Below are positions 25,101 to 40,100 of a stretch of DNA of 64,000 nucleotides, piece by piece. The position numbers and the translations under genes were made by a program. Within the stretch, counting starts at the first letter, position 1. Each line of letters opens with the position of its first letter. Source of the stretch: Valencia hispanica (Eukaryota > Chordata > Actinopteri > Cyprinodontiformes > Valenciidae); assembly GCA_963556495.2 (NCBI GenBank), contig OY747710.1, positions 20,591,500 to 20,655,499 of the forward strand. The letters are read 5' to 3'. The notes under the pieces are model-generated. The model saw only the letters and a program-made list of their open reading frames with translations. It was not told the origin of the DNA and searched no databases.

Positions 25101-28100
25101 GCTTTTCCTCCAGGGTCTCCCTGTATTTAGCTCCATCCATCTTCTCACCATCGCTGACCAGCTTCTCTGTCCTTAAGAAAAGTATGAACACACTATGTTT
25201 CACCCTGGTTTCGTTCAACAATAAGCTGTCATTTCTTGCCACAATTTAAAGCCCAGATTTTCAATTTTGCAATTGTAACATAGTTTTTTTTGATGATGGA
25301 TTGAACAGTGCTCCATGAAATACAAGATATTTTTTGAAACTTCTCCACAAATTTCTTTCTGACCTGTCTGCTGTGTTCGTCATTATGATGCTGATGTTCA
25401 CTGATGTTCTCTAACAAACCTCTGGGGCTTTCACAGAATAGCTGGATTTATACTGAGATTAAATTACACTTAGGAGGACGTGGTTTACTACTTAGATTGC
25501 ACTGGATTTTATTTAGGGGTAACCGAGAAGAGGGGATCCCCGCCTATTCACAGTACAGTATTCATGAATTCACCTATTTGTGGATTTATCTGTGTCCAAA
25601 CGATTTGCAGAAAATGTACTATACCTTTCACGGATTTCATAGAGTATATCTAAAATATTCAAAAGAAAATGCATCTTAGGAAGCTGAACAACCTAGGCAA
25701 GATGCTACTTGACATGGTACTGCTTGTGTTTGCAAAGCAGCCAATCCAGGAGCACAATTCAATTGTCATGATGCTGATTGGGTGTACCCCTCAAAAGTGG
25801 AGATAAGCAAGATGGTGGACGTTAGCTTCTCCGGTAGTGGTAGGATGGTTTACACTATGCGTATTATTGTATATTAAGGTGTATTTGGCATTTGAACAAA
25901 TACATTAAATAGTTATAAGTGTTTTTAGAGGGGGCTCAAGTGTTTGCAGATGTCAACTATTCGTGTGTGGTTATGGTTCCTAAACCCCAGGAATGCCACT
26001 GCATCTAACGCTTAAATCCTGATGCAACTTGGAAGTTTTGGGTGTAACATAACGGAATTTGAAATTGTCCATAGGGTGTGAAAACTTTAGCAACTCATCA
26101 TAGGTTTTAAACAGTATTTATTGTATACCCATTCAATAAATTTGAATATTTTAGAAAAGTTTTATTTCAGTAATTCCCTTCACTATGTGAAACACTTTTA
26201 TAGATTAATTACACACAGACTTTTCATCAGTCTGTGTGTATGTGTGTTATGATGATTTTCTGCTTACAGCTAAAACCAACATGACATTTGAGATCAATAC
26301 AGAAATGTGCCTTTAATGAAAAGTATGCTTAATACCAGCTTAAAGGTTGTTATTTTTCAAAAGGTACTTTTAATCTAAAAAAAGAGCCTCTTTGGAACAT
26401 ATATTCTGATTTATTGTATATAACTGTACATTTTGTTTTTCATCTGTCTAACTGCATCAGCACTTCGGAGTCATCCTGATCTCGGTGGCTTAAAATTCTA
26501 CCTCAAGTCCTGATGGTATTAAAGCACTGTATCACATTTTATGAGCTAATCATGTGACATGTAAAATCATAATGTGCAAAGCGTTCAGAAACCGATGCTG
26601 TACAATAAACTTTCTGCCACGCCAGAGGTGTGTGATTGAAGAATTTTGTTATTACCAAATGCAATATCGCAAAAGAAAGTGGCAATAATGCGGCTGCAGA
26701 TTTTGAAACGTTGCTCACCTTGGCATTTGGAGTATGGATGAGGCTTCTTGGTGGAGGAGTTGTGGCTTATATGTGACTCCAGGATGGCAGGGTTTTGATG
26801 AAGATGATGCCGCCGGCCGAGACCTCTGCGGCCTGCAGCTGAGCTGTTTTCTCCTGCTTGTCTTCTCCATTGTCTCTCTGTCAGCAGGCGGGCTGCCTCC
26901 CTTTGTGCGAAGCTTCCGAGCTGCTCCCTGTACTCCCCGTACAGCTGTAACACAGTGGTGAGACTGAGGGTCACTAAGAAACCAAAACATCTGCCAAGAA
27001 AATCATATGTTTTCTTAAAACATGTTGCAGGAAAAAGTTGAGGGAAATCAGCAAGATGGGAAAATGGTTTTGGAGAGGAATGAAAGGAAATCTACTGCTG
27101 TGAGCCTTGGGATTACAAGACAGAGACCTGAATCTGTGCCTTGTGTGTAAGGGATACACATCAGCCTGAATACCTTGACAGACAGAAATAGACAAATGTG
27201 GCATCGAGAATGGAAAAAACCCCTCCCTAAGCAGACGAAGAGGCTGAGTAAGAGCTTGAGGAGGAGATCCTGGAGGAGAAAACACATGCCACATCTCCTT
27301 CCGGCCATGTGCCTGCTTTACACCTACAACCACACAGCACACACTGGGGCCAGAAAACACGACACCTTGCGATCAGTTTGCAAAGCACTCGTTAAAACCG
27401 TAGGAGCTGTAAAACACTGCAGATCCCGGCGAGGCTCTGAGTTGCAACCGAACGCTGGAGATCACATGCATCCCACCACTCAAGCTAAAAATCATAAGGA
27501 GGGCCAGGTGCCATGCATTTCTGTCTCATGTTCACACTGGAAAGGAGAGCTGACACATCCAAGCACGAGGTCCTTCAGGATGCAAGCTCTGCTTCCAAGC
27601 ACATAATTTCCCTTTGAAGTCACAAAATAAAGGTGCAGAGACAATCTGCAAGCTCATCCGCTGAGAGGAGTTTCAGGCAGATGGGGACAAGTAGTCTTTT
27701 AGGAAAGATTTTCCTCAGCTGCGATGATTTCCTTAACAAACAGCCCCACTGTGATAACTGACTCACTACAACCACATGACAAAGTGACTAATATAGAAGT
27801 TTATAATTAATACATGAATGCACCACATAGCAGGTGGCCATGCAGTTACTGCCAGAGGCTTTTGAAGACTCTAAACTGTCTAGTGAGTTATTTTAAATCT
27901 CGATAAACACCACCAATCACAAACTGTATTTCAGAACATTAACTGCATGCCTAAAAGGATATTAGACTTGGCCTTAAAAAAATAACTTACAGAACCCCTG
28001 AAACTAATTATCGGAGTTTTATTCTATTTCTTAGATATGTTTTCAATCACTTTAATTCAAGATGCTGCCTGAGAAATTGGGATTTAACGTGGAAGTGTTG

Positions 28101-31100
28101 TGCATATCACAAAGATGCATTTAAAAGGAGTTCAGGAGTTTTTCAGTGGATAGAAAAATAGATTTAAGTCATTCATATTTTGAACATCACACTGTTTTTA
28201 TCTGTTTGTTTGTTTTTGTTTTTGATAAATGGTAGAACAAAAATCTTTGTTCTTGTTTTAAATAAGACTACACGTTTCCATTTTCGGCCTGTTAGGATTA
28301 ACGTGTGCAAGATGCCAGACATGTCTAGGAAAATTTTTGGGAAACCCAGATGATGATGTCAGAGCTCTGTAGGCTTCTCATGAACTGAAGGCTTTACTAT
28401 TGACCTATTTTAAGGCACACTCCAAACATTGAGCGTCCTTATGTGACAACATGGGAAAATCGGGCAAGATATCAATAGTGAGCCTCCCCAAGTGTTGTTC
28501 AACCTTGGGTACAATTTCCAGGTGCCTGAAGGTGCCAAGTTCAACTGTTCAAACAGTTATGTGCCATATAAACACCATGGAAATGTCCAGCTGTCTCACA
28601 GTTCAGGAGGGAAATGGGCTCTGTATCCCAGAGATGGAAGTGTCTCAGTGGAAAATGTGAATATGAATCCCAAAACAAAAGCAAAAGTCCTTGTGAAGAT
28701 GTTGGCTGAAGTTGGTCAGACTAAGAGAGTCATTATCCACAGTGAAATAAGTCATGTACCAAGATGGGCTGCAAGGCCACTCAGAGGGGAAAAAGCAACA
28801 ACTCCGAAAGAAACATAAAAAAAAGACACAAATACAGTTTCTGAATATACTACAGCACAATTAACTCACTTTTTGTGGACATGTCCTGTGGACTAATGAA
28901 ATTGAAACTGAAGTGTTTGACCATAATGTCCAAAATGAAAAGAAAATGCCATTTTTTATGCAGCTTGAAGACAATTAGATCTAAGACCAAAAAAAATCAC
29001 AGCATTAATGTAATGATTGATCAAGTTTAAACTGAAGAATGAATCGGTCAACAACAAAAATCTTACATCTTTTCTCAGTCAGTTGAGCTTGGTATCCTCT
29101 GGCATTAAGAAATAAGTAACTGAATATAATACCTAATTTAAATATGTATTAATTTAGTTAATTTCAATTTTAATAAATATAGACAAAATTCATTGTGTAA
29201 ACAAAATGTGTAAAAATGCCTGTTATGTAAGTAAAGAAGAAAGATATTTATGTCTGAACAGACTTCTTGTCATGCTTGTCAAGTATCTGGTCATTTCTAT
29301 AGATTAGTGGGAAAAAAAGAGTTGGAAAAGACAATTTAGCCAATTTCAGAGTAAATAAAATAATCAAGTAAAGTCAGTCTCCATCTGCATAGACCCTTTG
29401 GTCCACATGTCTTTACCTGTTCTTCATCAGTTGTCTTCAGCATGATGTAACAGCAGCTCTGTTGCTGTTCTGTCTCTCATCAAACTCTGCAGACAAGCTC
29501 ACCACCACCAACACTGATATACTACACATTAACACGGGAACGCTAATCCATCAACATCATCAAACAGCTGCTGCCACCATCGAAACCAGTGACAGTAGCA
29601 ACAGGAACCTGGAAACGGCCATCAGAAAAGTGACATGCCAGCTAAACATTTCAAACCAATGGAAAGCAGGCAAAATGCTCTAGTATTATATTTGGTATTC
29701 ATTAAGGAAGTAATGTATAGTGAAACATCACAGCCAGATGTGGCCAGATTTTAATCTACTCAAGAGAAATGGGTCGTTTTTAAAGAACTTTCTACACAGC
29801 TGGTTCTGGGTTAATTCACCCCTTCACCATTGAACATTTCCTTTTGTACCATGGGGTACTGGGTTGCCATTTTATACATATATCATTGTTAATCAGTTTA
29901 TTTCTCTTGGTAGGTAAGGACTTTGATGAATTATGGAGATTAATAATTGTAAAAATGATCAAATCTCACATATTGTTTAATCTAATTGTGGGTAAAATAA
30001 GATTTTTCACTAGACCATGCTTGTGCTTCTGACCCCTGTTTAATGACCACTTTCCGATCCCTTATCAATGTTTCAAGTTTTGACCCCTTCTGTGAATGAG
30101 TTCCCCTATTTTAGAGCAGAGTATATTCATGTGTAAGAATGGTTTAGTCAAAGTACAGAACTAAATCCAACTGAGAAACTGTGGCAAGACTTCAAAACTT
30201 ACATTCACTTTGATGTGCTCTCCATCCAGTCTGACACATATTGGAGAAAACTTTCAGCATTACAACGTGCAAAAAAGACCCTCAGATGCAAACCATTTAT
30301 CATTTTCCTTGCTTTTCACAACTATAAGCCCCATTGTGTTCGTCTATCTCATAAAATCCTATTCAAATTCACTGAGGTTTGTGGTTGCAAAAAGTTCATT
30401 AAATTGAAATGCCTTTAGAAGGCTGAGTAAGAAGTTGAACAAATGAGCTGGTGACAGCGTGAGAAGGCCACCACAGCCAGGATTTATTCCTGTCTGATCA
30501 CTTCACTTTGTCTCTGCCTTGTGTATGCATTGTGTCAGCATTTGACCTTGTAGGCTCATTACACAGTGAAAAACAGAGGGCTCTGAATTGATACCAGTGA
30601 TTCAGTAACCATTTTGTCCAAATGTTCTCACACTTTCGAGCGATGTCGAAACAGTGTTCTTTGGCTCTCACAATTCTGGAATTGCTTTTCCAGTCTTGCC
30701 CTGAAAAGCATCTCTTCTCAATCATCTTCCTTCTCTACTCATAGTTGTTTCATTCCAGCAAGATTCCCTCATATCTCCTTGTGATTTTAATTACAAAGGG
30801 AAATTCTGAAACAATCTCCAGGGTTTATGTTTTGCTGCCAAGACATCATCCATCCATCCATCCATCTTCTGTACCCGTCCATCCTATACAGGGTTGTGGG
30901 GGGGGGGGGGGGGCTGGTGCCTATCTCCAGCAGTCTTGAGGCGAAAGGCGGGGTACACCCTGGACAGGTTCCCAGTCCATCGCAGAGCAACACAGAGACA
31001 TCCAGAACAAACAACCACACATCAACACACTCATACCTAAGGGCAATTTAGAGAAACCAATTCACCTAACAGTCATGTTTTAGGACTGCAGGAGTGGAGA

Positions 31101-34100
31101 GTGTAATCTCGTCAGCCATCATCTGTTGGGGTAGCAGCATCACAGCCAGGAACTTAAAAAGGCTGAACAACTTGATGAAGAGTGCTGGTTCTGTTCTGGT
31201 TACGACTGTGGAACCACTGGAGATGATGACGCAATACAGACCGCAACAGGAAATCCTTCCTGCACACAGCCATCATGATCTACAACATCTCCTTAAAAAA
31301 TTAATTGCATGAGCTACCACATCACTTAATTTCCCTCTGGGATCAATAAAGTATTTTTGAATTTTTTTTACGCGGAGAGAACCCACGCATACACAGGGAG
31401 AACATGCAAACTCCATGCAGAAAGACCCCAGGCCAGGGTTGTTGCTGCAAGGCAACAGTGCTACCAACTGTGCCACTGTGCAGTCGCCAAGGAATCAGAT
31501 TTTTTAAAAATCTTTAAAGGTTTTTTTTTCTCACTGATTCTTTGATCAATGTTTGTACCCTCTCAATGACAGCATATTGTGGAGTGTGAGGTTAAAACAA
31601 AAGCAAAGGGAACAGCTGGAGAAACACTCCCCCTAACTCATCGTAGAGATGAATTATTCTTCAGTCAAACAACCAGTTCTGCAATCAAATACATTTTTTC
31701 TGATTTTCTGAATTTTGACTGAATACAGATCCATTGAAAGATGGTTTGTGATAAATATTCCACAACAGTCCTCACGTGTAATAGAAGACACCATCTAAGC
31801 ATGACCTACCACTGCTTTCCCCTTTTCCTCTAGACTATCAGATCTTGATCTCAAGATGAAATGCAAAAACATAGTTAAAGATATGGAAACAGGACTTTAG
31901 ATAAAGAAGCAACATTTAAGCTTTTTTTCTTTTTATCCCAGGTAAGACATTTCTGATTATGTCACTTGTTCAGGAGTGGTTAAACACAAGTAGTCTGACA
32001 ACTGCAGTCGATATTCTGGGTATCTCTATCAATGGCGACACATGAAGCACAAACTTCACCTGCAAGTCTATACGTCATGAATCTCCGTCAAACTCTTGAA
32101 TGGGCTGCACCCATAGACTGTATATAAGTATATAAGAGGGCTGCACCTCACAATCCTCACCAGGCTGTAATTATTCATTTTGTTTGTGCACCATTTCCTA
32201 CCGCACTTTTTCCTTGGAAGCGATAATATTTAAAATAACACAAATAAATACTTAAACTATACACCATTTTTATTTGAATTATTTTTAATAAATAATTACA
32301 TTTAAACTTCTTGATGATATATTGATTAGGTTTAAACATCAAATTCCTTCTGCAAAAAATGCACAGGTACAGGATAGAAAGTAAACAAAAAAGCCTCAAA
32401 AGTTCACAAACATTTTTTCAGACACTTTTAGAAATCCTGATGAAATAGGGCCGAAAAATTCTTCTCCTTGTTTTCCATCATCACTCCACTTTCTGTGAGC
32501 TTCTGCATTTTGTTAACTGAAATCTGTATCAAGTTTGTGCATCAATAGCAAGCAGAGTAAAGTCCATATAAATATGCAAATAAAATTGCACGCAGAGCAT
32601 TAAAGTGTGTCCCTTTAAATGTGAGGACATGCCAAATTATTGTGATTATGTCACATTGATACCACGATTTGATATATTGTGCAGCTCTCAGACAGATAGA
32701 TGAAGACCACACTGAAAGGCTGACTCATTTGAAGCAAAATTCTGAAAGAAACGAGGAATGACTCAACGTTTTCGTGCTTGCAGGTGGCCTGAACACATTC
32801 ATGGATCCTACTGCTCTTCTCTTTAACAAGATCATACTTTTCATTTAAAAAAAAAAAACAATAAACCAAAGAAACTTGAAAATAAACACACCCAGAAACA
32901 ACTTTGCAGAGTGAAAGAGGAGAAGTGCTTCGGCCACAGCGGGAGCTTAAAGGGCAGCATGACATTGAGAGGTAATTAAACAAAATAACAGTACATTCCT
33001 GCATCCCTTATGAGGGAAAGCTGCATATTTATGAGAAACACATATGTAAACCATCCCTCTATGTGTTCATAAGAGTGGTCAATAAGAATCTGTGTGTACT
33101 GAAGGTTAACAACAGTACAATCCCGTCCTGTAGCACAAGGTTAATGATAAAATCTGACCCATTCACCAATGGACAGATCAGGAGATTAGCACACAGGCAT
33201 TCCAAGAGAGTGTGTGTCTCCATATGAATACACTAATTAACCGGCACAATAACAATCTCATGGATCATCCAAACACTGCTCAAGCTGTCATGTTTTAATT
33301 AAGGCAAGTCAGAGCCAAAAGGGGAAAAACCACACAAAACTGAGTAATGCAACTTTACACCAATGATTCAGCAACTTCAAACCTCAGAGATGTTTGTGTG
33401 TTCTTTCACTTGGTTCACATGAAATTATAAAAAAGTACAAAATGAATTTTAAACTGTAGGAAAGTAAACAAAACTGGATGTTTCCTTCAAAAATCAAAAC
33501 CACATTTGTCTCTGCAAAAACGTTTAAAATTTTCTGCCACATGGACCAAAAGTGGTCAAGGGCCACAAAAATAGGATGTTTTCTATTAAAAATGCTCCTC
33601 AACAATAAGCTACACATGCAACACTTTAGTAAAACAAATCTGTAAATCATTAGAGATCCAAAACATAAAAGGGGGTTTGTCATTCAATTTTCACTTTTTT
33701 TTAGGTCACCTGATTTTTATTGTCTTGTCATTTCTCCATGACAGAGAAGGAGTTCAGTCAGTCTTTAGTTTATTAAATAAATTCAGTGCAGATTCTGGTG
33801 CACCGAGTTAAAGCTGCTCAATATTTGTGGTCCTATTTACTATGAAATTAAAAAGAAAGTATAGGAGATTATTACAACCAGAGGTGGATAGAGTACCCAA
33901 ATATTGTACTCAAATGAAAGTAGCACTACTTAAACATATTTTTACTCAAGTAACAGTACAAAGTAGTAATCCAAAACAATACTCAAGTAAGAGTAAAAAA
34001 GTATTTGGTAAAAAGGCTACTCAAATATTGAGTACTTGATTATTTGTTTATGAGATCATAGCATATGATTTTAAATAAAAAAATATATGTAATTGGACAA

Positions 34101-37100
34101 AATGTGAAGGTATGTGCAAATTCTAAACACTAAACTAAATATAAATGCAAGACATAATTGTCAAATAACTACATTGACTAGAAGAAGCATGTTTCCAATG
34201 GATTTTTGGCTAAAACAAGCATTCAGTAAAGTTACTCACTGTGAGAAGAGTAGCCGGAAACTTTACTCAAGTAAGAGTAGCGGTACTTAATAAAAATATT
34301 ACTCAAGTAAAATTAAAAAGTACAGTCTAGTAACACTATTCCAAAAAAGCTTTCAAAAAGCTACTCAAGTAGGCTAAATGTAACTAGTTACTACCCACCT
34401 CTGATTATAACATGATTAACATTTTTGTGTTGTTGCTAACATCTTCCTTTTGAACACTTCAATCAAAGAAAACGTCTTCAACCTCATCAACTGCCTGTGC
34501 TGGGATGCCAAATATGTACTATTCTGGAAATGCATCCAGGGGCCTTTCGTGGCTCATGGGCCGCAGTTTGGACACCCCGGCACTAAGAGGAACTCAGCTA
34601 AATAAACCGAAAAAGTGAGACTTACCAGAAATTGATCTATATTCAGAACAGTCTCAAACGTGTTGATACGCTCCCTCATCTTTCCAGCCGTTTTTGCTCT
34701 AAGCTGCTGCTGTTTCTCAGTCTCCGGCTTCACTATAACTTACAGCAAGTAGCCTGGATATCTGTCTTACATCTGTCCTTCGCTGTCTTTGACCATGTGG
34801 AGGACACAAACCAAATCTGCCTCTTTGCTGTACTGTAACTACAGTGACTGACAGGTGTGGTCAGAGCTGCACGCACACACTGAGGAGCAAGAATCAGAGG
34901 TTAATACGGGCACTTGAGGGTTGACAATAAAGTGTCAGCAGCTCTTAATTCAGAGGGGAAGTCTCTGAGTCAGGCGGCCAATCCAGCGGAATCCTGCAGC
35001 GAGATTATAAATGTTACCAGCGGGCAGGATCTGAGCTGCAGGTATGATAATGATACCTGCTGACTGAGAGGAGACCACGACCATGTCCAGTCTGCACGGG
35101 ACATACTGCATTTTGCTCTACGCACCTTCCGTATTTATGAAATACTTCACTACAAATTGACTTAGCTCTGCTGTGATGAACAATTTATCTTTATTATGTT
35201 TCCATAAACTTTACCAGCCCTGATTTCTGTTTGATCTGATTAGAATCATGCAAAATAACAACATATTGAACTTGTTGACCTGAAATTAGCCTTCAAAGAG
35301 CTAAAATTTATTAGAAGTATTAGATGTTATAAACTTGCTGCTTGGTGAAACTATTACCTGTATTACATCAAACTGTTCTCAAACAAAACCAGAGAAAAGA
35401 AAAAAGAAAAATAGGTTATTTTTGTCCCATTGGTATGCAGTCACAGAAAAAAAGAATTAACCCCTCTTCCACTTCTATTAATTTTATTTGTCAAGACACA
35501 ATGAAATTATGTGATTCTTACCAGGTTTAAATTATTTAAACGTAATGGGTAAGAAATGAGTATACTTCATGATTAAAAGCTTGTTAAACCACCTTTATGT
35601 ATCAATAATTGAATGCAAGGTGTTGCGAGACAAGCCCATATCACCACCCCTATACCATGTGCATGACAGTTACTATGATGTGTTTGTGCTGATGATCTCC
35701 AGTTTGGTCTAATCTATCCAATTTGCTGTAGGCAAGTGATCATAAACCTTCCAACCACAAGATTAAACTTTAATAGGCCCATGACCCCAACTCTTAGTGG
35801 AGCATGCAAGGATTTTTGCTGAGTCAGTTCAAAAGTGGCACAATGGCAACACAAACAACATCAACAGCTAAAATATAAACCATTATATGTTGCTTTTATG
35901 AATTCATGTCCTGCTTTTTTTTTCTTTTACTCGAATTATGAAGTGCAGACACTGTTTTAATGTTATTTGTAGTTTTTAAGTTATTTTCTCAAGAGGATCT
36001 CAAGATCCCACGCTTACATATTTGCGACCCCAAGTGAGGTTCCGACCCAAACTTTGGGAACTGCTGCTCTAGAACAGCAAACTGGTAAAACGACAGCTTC
36101 AGTAGAGGTGATCACACTTGCTTATGATCATATAATCAAGTGATTTGGATTAACAGCGTCTGGGCGTTTTAGGGTGGTACTCTTCCAAGGTAGATTTTAC
36201 ATGACTGTTTTATTTATGGTGCAATGCAATCAACTGTCTACTGCCGTCGTTTGCTTGCTCAGGAGGGGGGATTGTCGCAAAGTTAAAATCATAATTCAGT
36301 CGATTGGGATTCCTTAGATAGAAAACACTTGACTAACTTACATAATAAACTGAACTCGATGGCATTGTAATGTGGGTATAGAAAATAGGAATTTATGTAA
36401 GTGAATTTGAATCAGTTTATATGATTGGACTGATATTATTATATTTATCTCTGAATTTGAATCAGATGTTTGTGTTGTAAAGTGTCTTGAGATAACATTT
36501 GTTGTGAACTGGCAATACACTATTAAACTGCAGTGTTTAATAAATAATGAAATCGGTTTAAATCTCAGGTTAGACTGAAATAATTGCACATCTTGGTAAA
36601 GTTCATTTAATTTTCTTTATCTCCTGATATATAAAATCAAGAATTTAAAAAGGAGGGTTTCTTTATTTATTAGATTTGGTCATAAACAGGGCATTTTATT
36701 GAGGTATGAAGATTAAAATATTATTTAGGTCCATATTTGAGGGATCTCTGCTAGTCTCTATGTCAATGCCAAAGCTGTTTCCTGCCAGCAAGAATTTCTG
36801 TTTAAATCAAAAAGACTTTTCTCCTGCTGACCCTAAATATCCTTAAAGGTCTATAAGGTTTTTTGAGTCAATGAAGTGAGGCTGCAAAGGACAAAGTGGG
36901 AGCAGAACCTTTCGACACAGTGGTACTGTCTGCTTTATCCAGCAAATACTGTTGGGCTCCAATTACTCTATAAAAGAACTGAAACAAAACACTTTGTGTT
37001 TCTAAGGACTTCAGCTTGACCCACTCTCTTCACCTCAGTTTATACTGTTTTCCGAGCAGAATCTCTTTCAAAAATCTCTTGACCTCAACAAGTGTGAGAT

Positions 37101-40100
37101 ATGGAATAACAAGTTTGTTATCCCAAAAAACCTTCTGATTTTAAGTTCCAACACTTCCAAAAACCTAATCCACAAATTTCCTTCAGCTTTCCCTCTGTAA
37201 CCAGCTATTAAAATAAGTTTCTTTTATCTTGTTAACTCGGCACAAAAGTAAGGAAATTTGTGTTTGGTTAATAATATCTTTGTTGTAACAATTTCTCCTG
37301 GCAATACATGTTATTTCATTGAAAATCCTGTTTGTTACCCCTAAAGGGTACAGCATTTGTACGGAAAATGCATCTGTAGGTTGAGCAGCAGAGTTGAGTG
37401 TATGGGCTTCCATAGTCCCTGTGCCAAAGCCAAACAGCTTTTGGTGGAAACCGTGTGATGGTGTGGGGCAGCAACTTCCTCTGTGGAGAAACATAGCTTG
37501 TCATCAAAGGTGTCAATCTCAGTACAGAGAGATATTGCGATGATATTTTGCAGCCAGTAGGAATCCAATATCTTGTCTCTTAGGGACCAAAATCTATGCT
37601 CTAAGTTTTCCCTTAGCACCATCGTAAAGCAGCATTTATCAGAGAATTCCTCCAAAATCTGAAGGTGGAGAAGTTAGAAAAGCCTTGAGCATGCTGCTCC
37701 TGCCAGAGTGATCAACGAAAACCACACTAGCTGACTTGCAACAAATGCTTTTTGAAGAATGAAATGCTGTTCTAGAGCAGAGTTAGACCAAACTGGCGAC
37801 TGGCATGAGTTAAAAGTGCCAGGCTGTGGTGATTGTGTACGGTTCTCCCACTCATTACTAAGACTCCTGTATGTTAAATGAATGGGAAATGGACTAGCTG
37901 TACAAAGTGGTTTTCTAGTCATGCCAACCAATAAAAGCTCTTTACACTAAAGCCACATTCACCCAATCGCATCCACAAACATGCTCATATTCATTCACCG
38001 ATACGTACATCTGTAAGTCTGGCATTAAGTGCCTTCCCAGGGGTACAACGTCATGTGGCCGGAGGAAGTTGGAAACAACTCATCGGACAACTACAACTAC
38101 AGCCACTCCCATTAATAAACTGTCAAATAGCTGATACACTATGTCTCTATGTTTCTCAAACTTCCATCATCCGGTCCAATAAATTCAATTCAACTTTAGT
38201 TTTAAAGTATATTTCAAAACTGTACAAAAAAAATTTAATCAAAAGATTTTAAAAAGCAGGCAAGAAAAAAGGTATATACACAAAAAGGCAAAAAACCTTA
38301 AATGTGTCTGTTTTTGTACTTTAAATACCTCATCAGTTGACAAAATTGTTTCAAAGTTTTGTGGCTGCGAAGGCACAGTCTCCCTTACTTACCAATTTGG
38401 AACAAGAGACCTCTAGGAACAGCTCTGCAGATGATCTACTACTAGAATATGGACAAAGAAGTTCTGAAATATATATATCTTGGGGCCAATCCATATAAAC
38501 AAACAAGAGATGACACCAAACAAGTCTGTAGGAGGAAAAGGTGTTTAGCATTGGCAGGTCAGACAATCAGATCGATCGTTGGCTGAGGTATTGCTGCCAA
38601 TCCCTCAATGTGTTATATATGATATTGCTGCAAATAACTCTCTATAGATGATTCATATGAGCCTGTCATTCAGTGTTTCTCTTAGAGACAAAATCCTTGG
38701 GTTAGGTGCCTTGCCTAGGGGCACATTGAGATGAACAAACACAGCTTTTGGATTGCAAGACAGCTGCTCTTCTCACTGACCACCAATACAGTCACCACCA
38801 ATAGAAAGTACTCCTGGATCAGAGGTGCTGTGTTTTTAGTTGCTCTGCTTTTCTCAAACCCCCAGTTGGTGGTGGCAGATGGCCCCTCATACTGAGCCAG
38901 GTTCTGCTAAAGGTTCCTTCCGGTTGAGGGAGTTTTTCTTTTTCACTGTGACTGCATTCTTGCTTTGGAGGAGGAATTACCTCAAAGTCAATGACTTGAT
39001 GCAATCATCTGAGTTTGCTTAGGCGGAAATTTTTTTACTAATTGGCAGAAGAAACTGAACTTGATCATTATCTTATGTCTAGGTTCAAATTAGAATGTAT
39101 GTAATTGAATTTAAATCTGTTTTTCTTTTTGATTTAATTGATTGTATATTTCTTTAATTTGCTTGTCTTTTGAAGTTTCTTGAGGTGAAAATTATATTAA
39201 ATTAGTATTATATTGAACTGAGGAAAAAACATTCTGATTGGAGAATACCTTATTTAAATTTGAATGATTTTGGTTGATTTCATTGTTCCGTTCAGGAAAC
39301 ATTAAAGCAAACAAGGAGAAAAATTTGAAGCAACATCTAAAACGGATCCCCAGTGTAACTTAAACCATTGCCTCATTTTCTTATCCTCAACATAAACACT
39401 TTTGAAATACACCAATGGTAAATTTAGAAATTTATTCAACTCTATCCAGCATTTTATTTAATCAGTAATTTGAAGATTAGACTTTTAGTTTAACGGATTT
39501 GTGTCCTCTACCACACTTTTATTTTGCCCTTGTTCTTTTAAATCACAACTAAAAACCTATCTGTTTAGAGCTGCCTTTGAGTAATGCTTTGACGTATCAT
39601 GTTTTGTGTATGCTTCTTGCTTTATTGCTGTTTTTACTTTATATGCTTTATCTGTGTTTAACTGCTATTTTTATTTTACCCCTTAATCACGTAAAGCACC
39701 TTGAATTACCTTGTTGTTGAAAGTGTGCTATACAAATTGTCTTGCCTTGCTTTGCCTTAAACCTCAGTAACAGCATAAATCAATCTGCAATCTCAGTTTA
39801 CAGGAAGTATTTCACTTGTTTTTCCACCCACCACACATCTCTACAGCAATCGTTCATTTGAAACCTGATTTTTGAAGTGCCACAGATAGTTTCTGTCCAA
39901 ACTGTCTCACCTGTGTCTGAACTCTCCAAGCGACCTTTCACCTTTCTGCCCTTCTGTTCCCCCCATCAAACTTTCCCTCTCACCACCCTGTGCCTTCATC
40001 CATCCATACAAACCCACCCCCACCCCTGAGCTGAAACCTTACTCGCTGATAATTTTAGCCGGAGTGTGAGTGACCCAATGTTCACTGACACACTTCTGTT

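Noticed and set aside
27175..27606. 143-codon plus-strand frame just upstream of clcn1 exon 2.
   Set aside because: Basic, low-conservation composition, no domain, no splice partners; likely a chance frame in intron 1.
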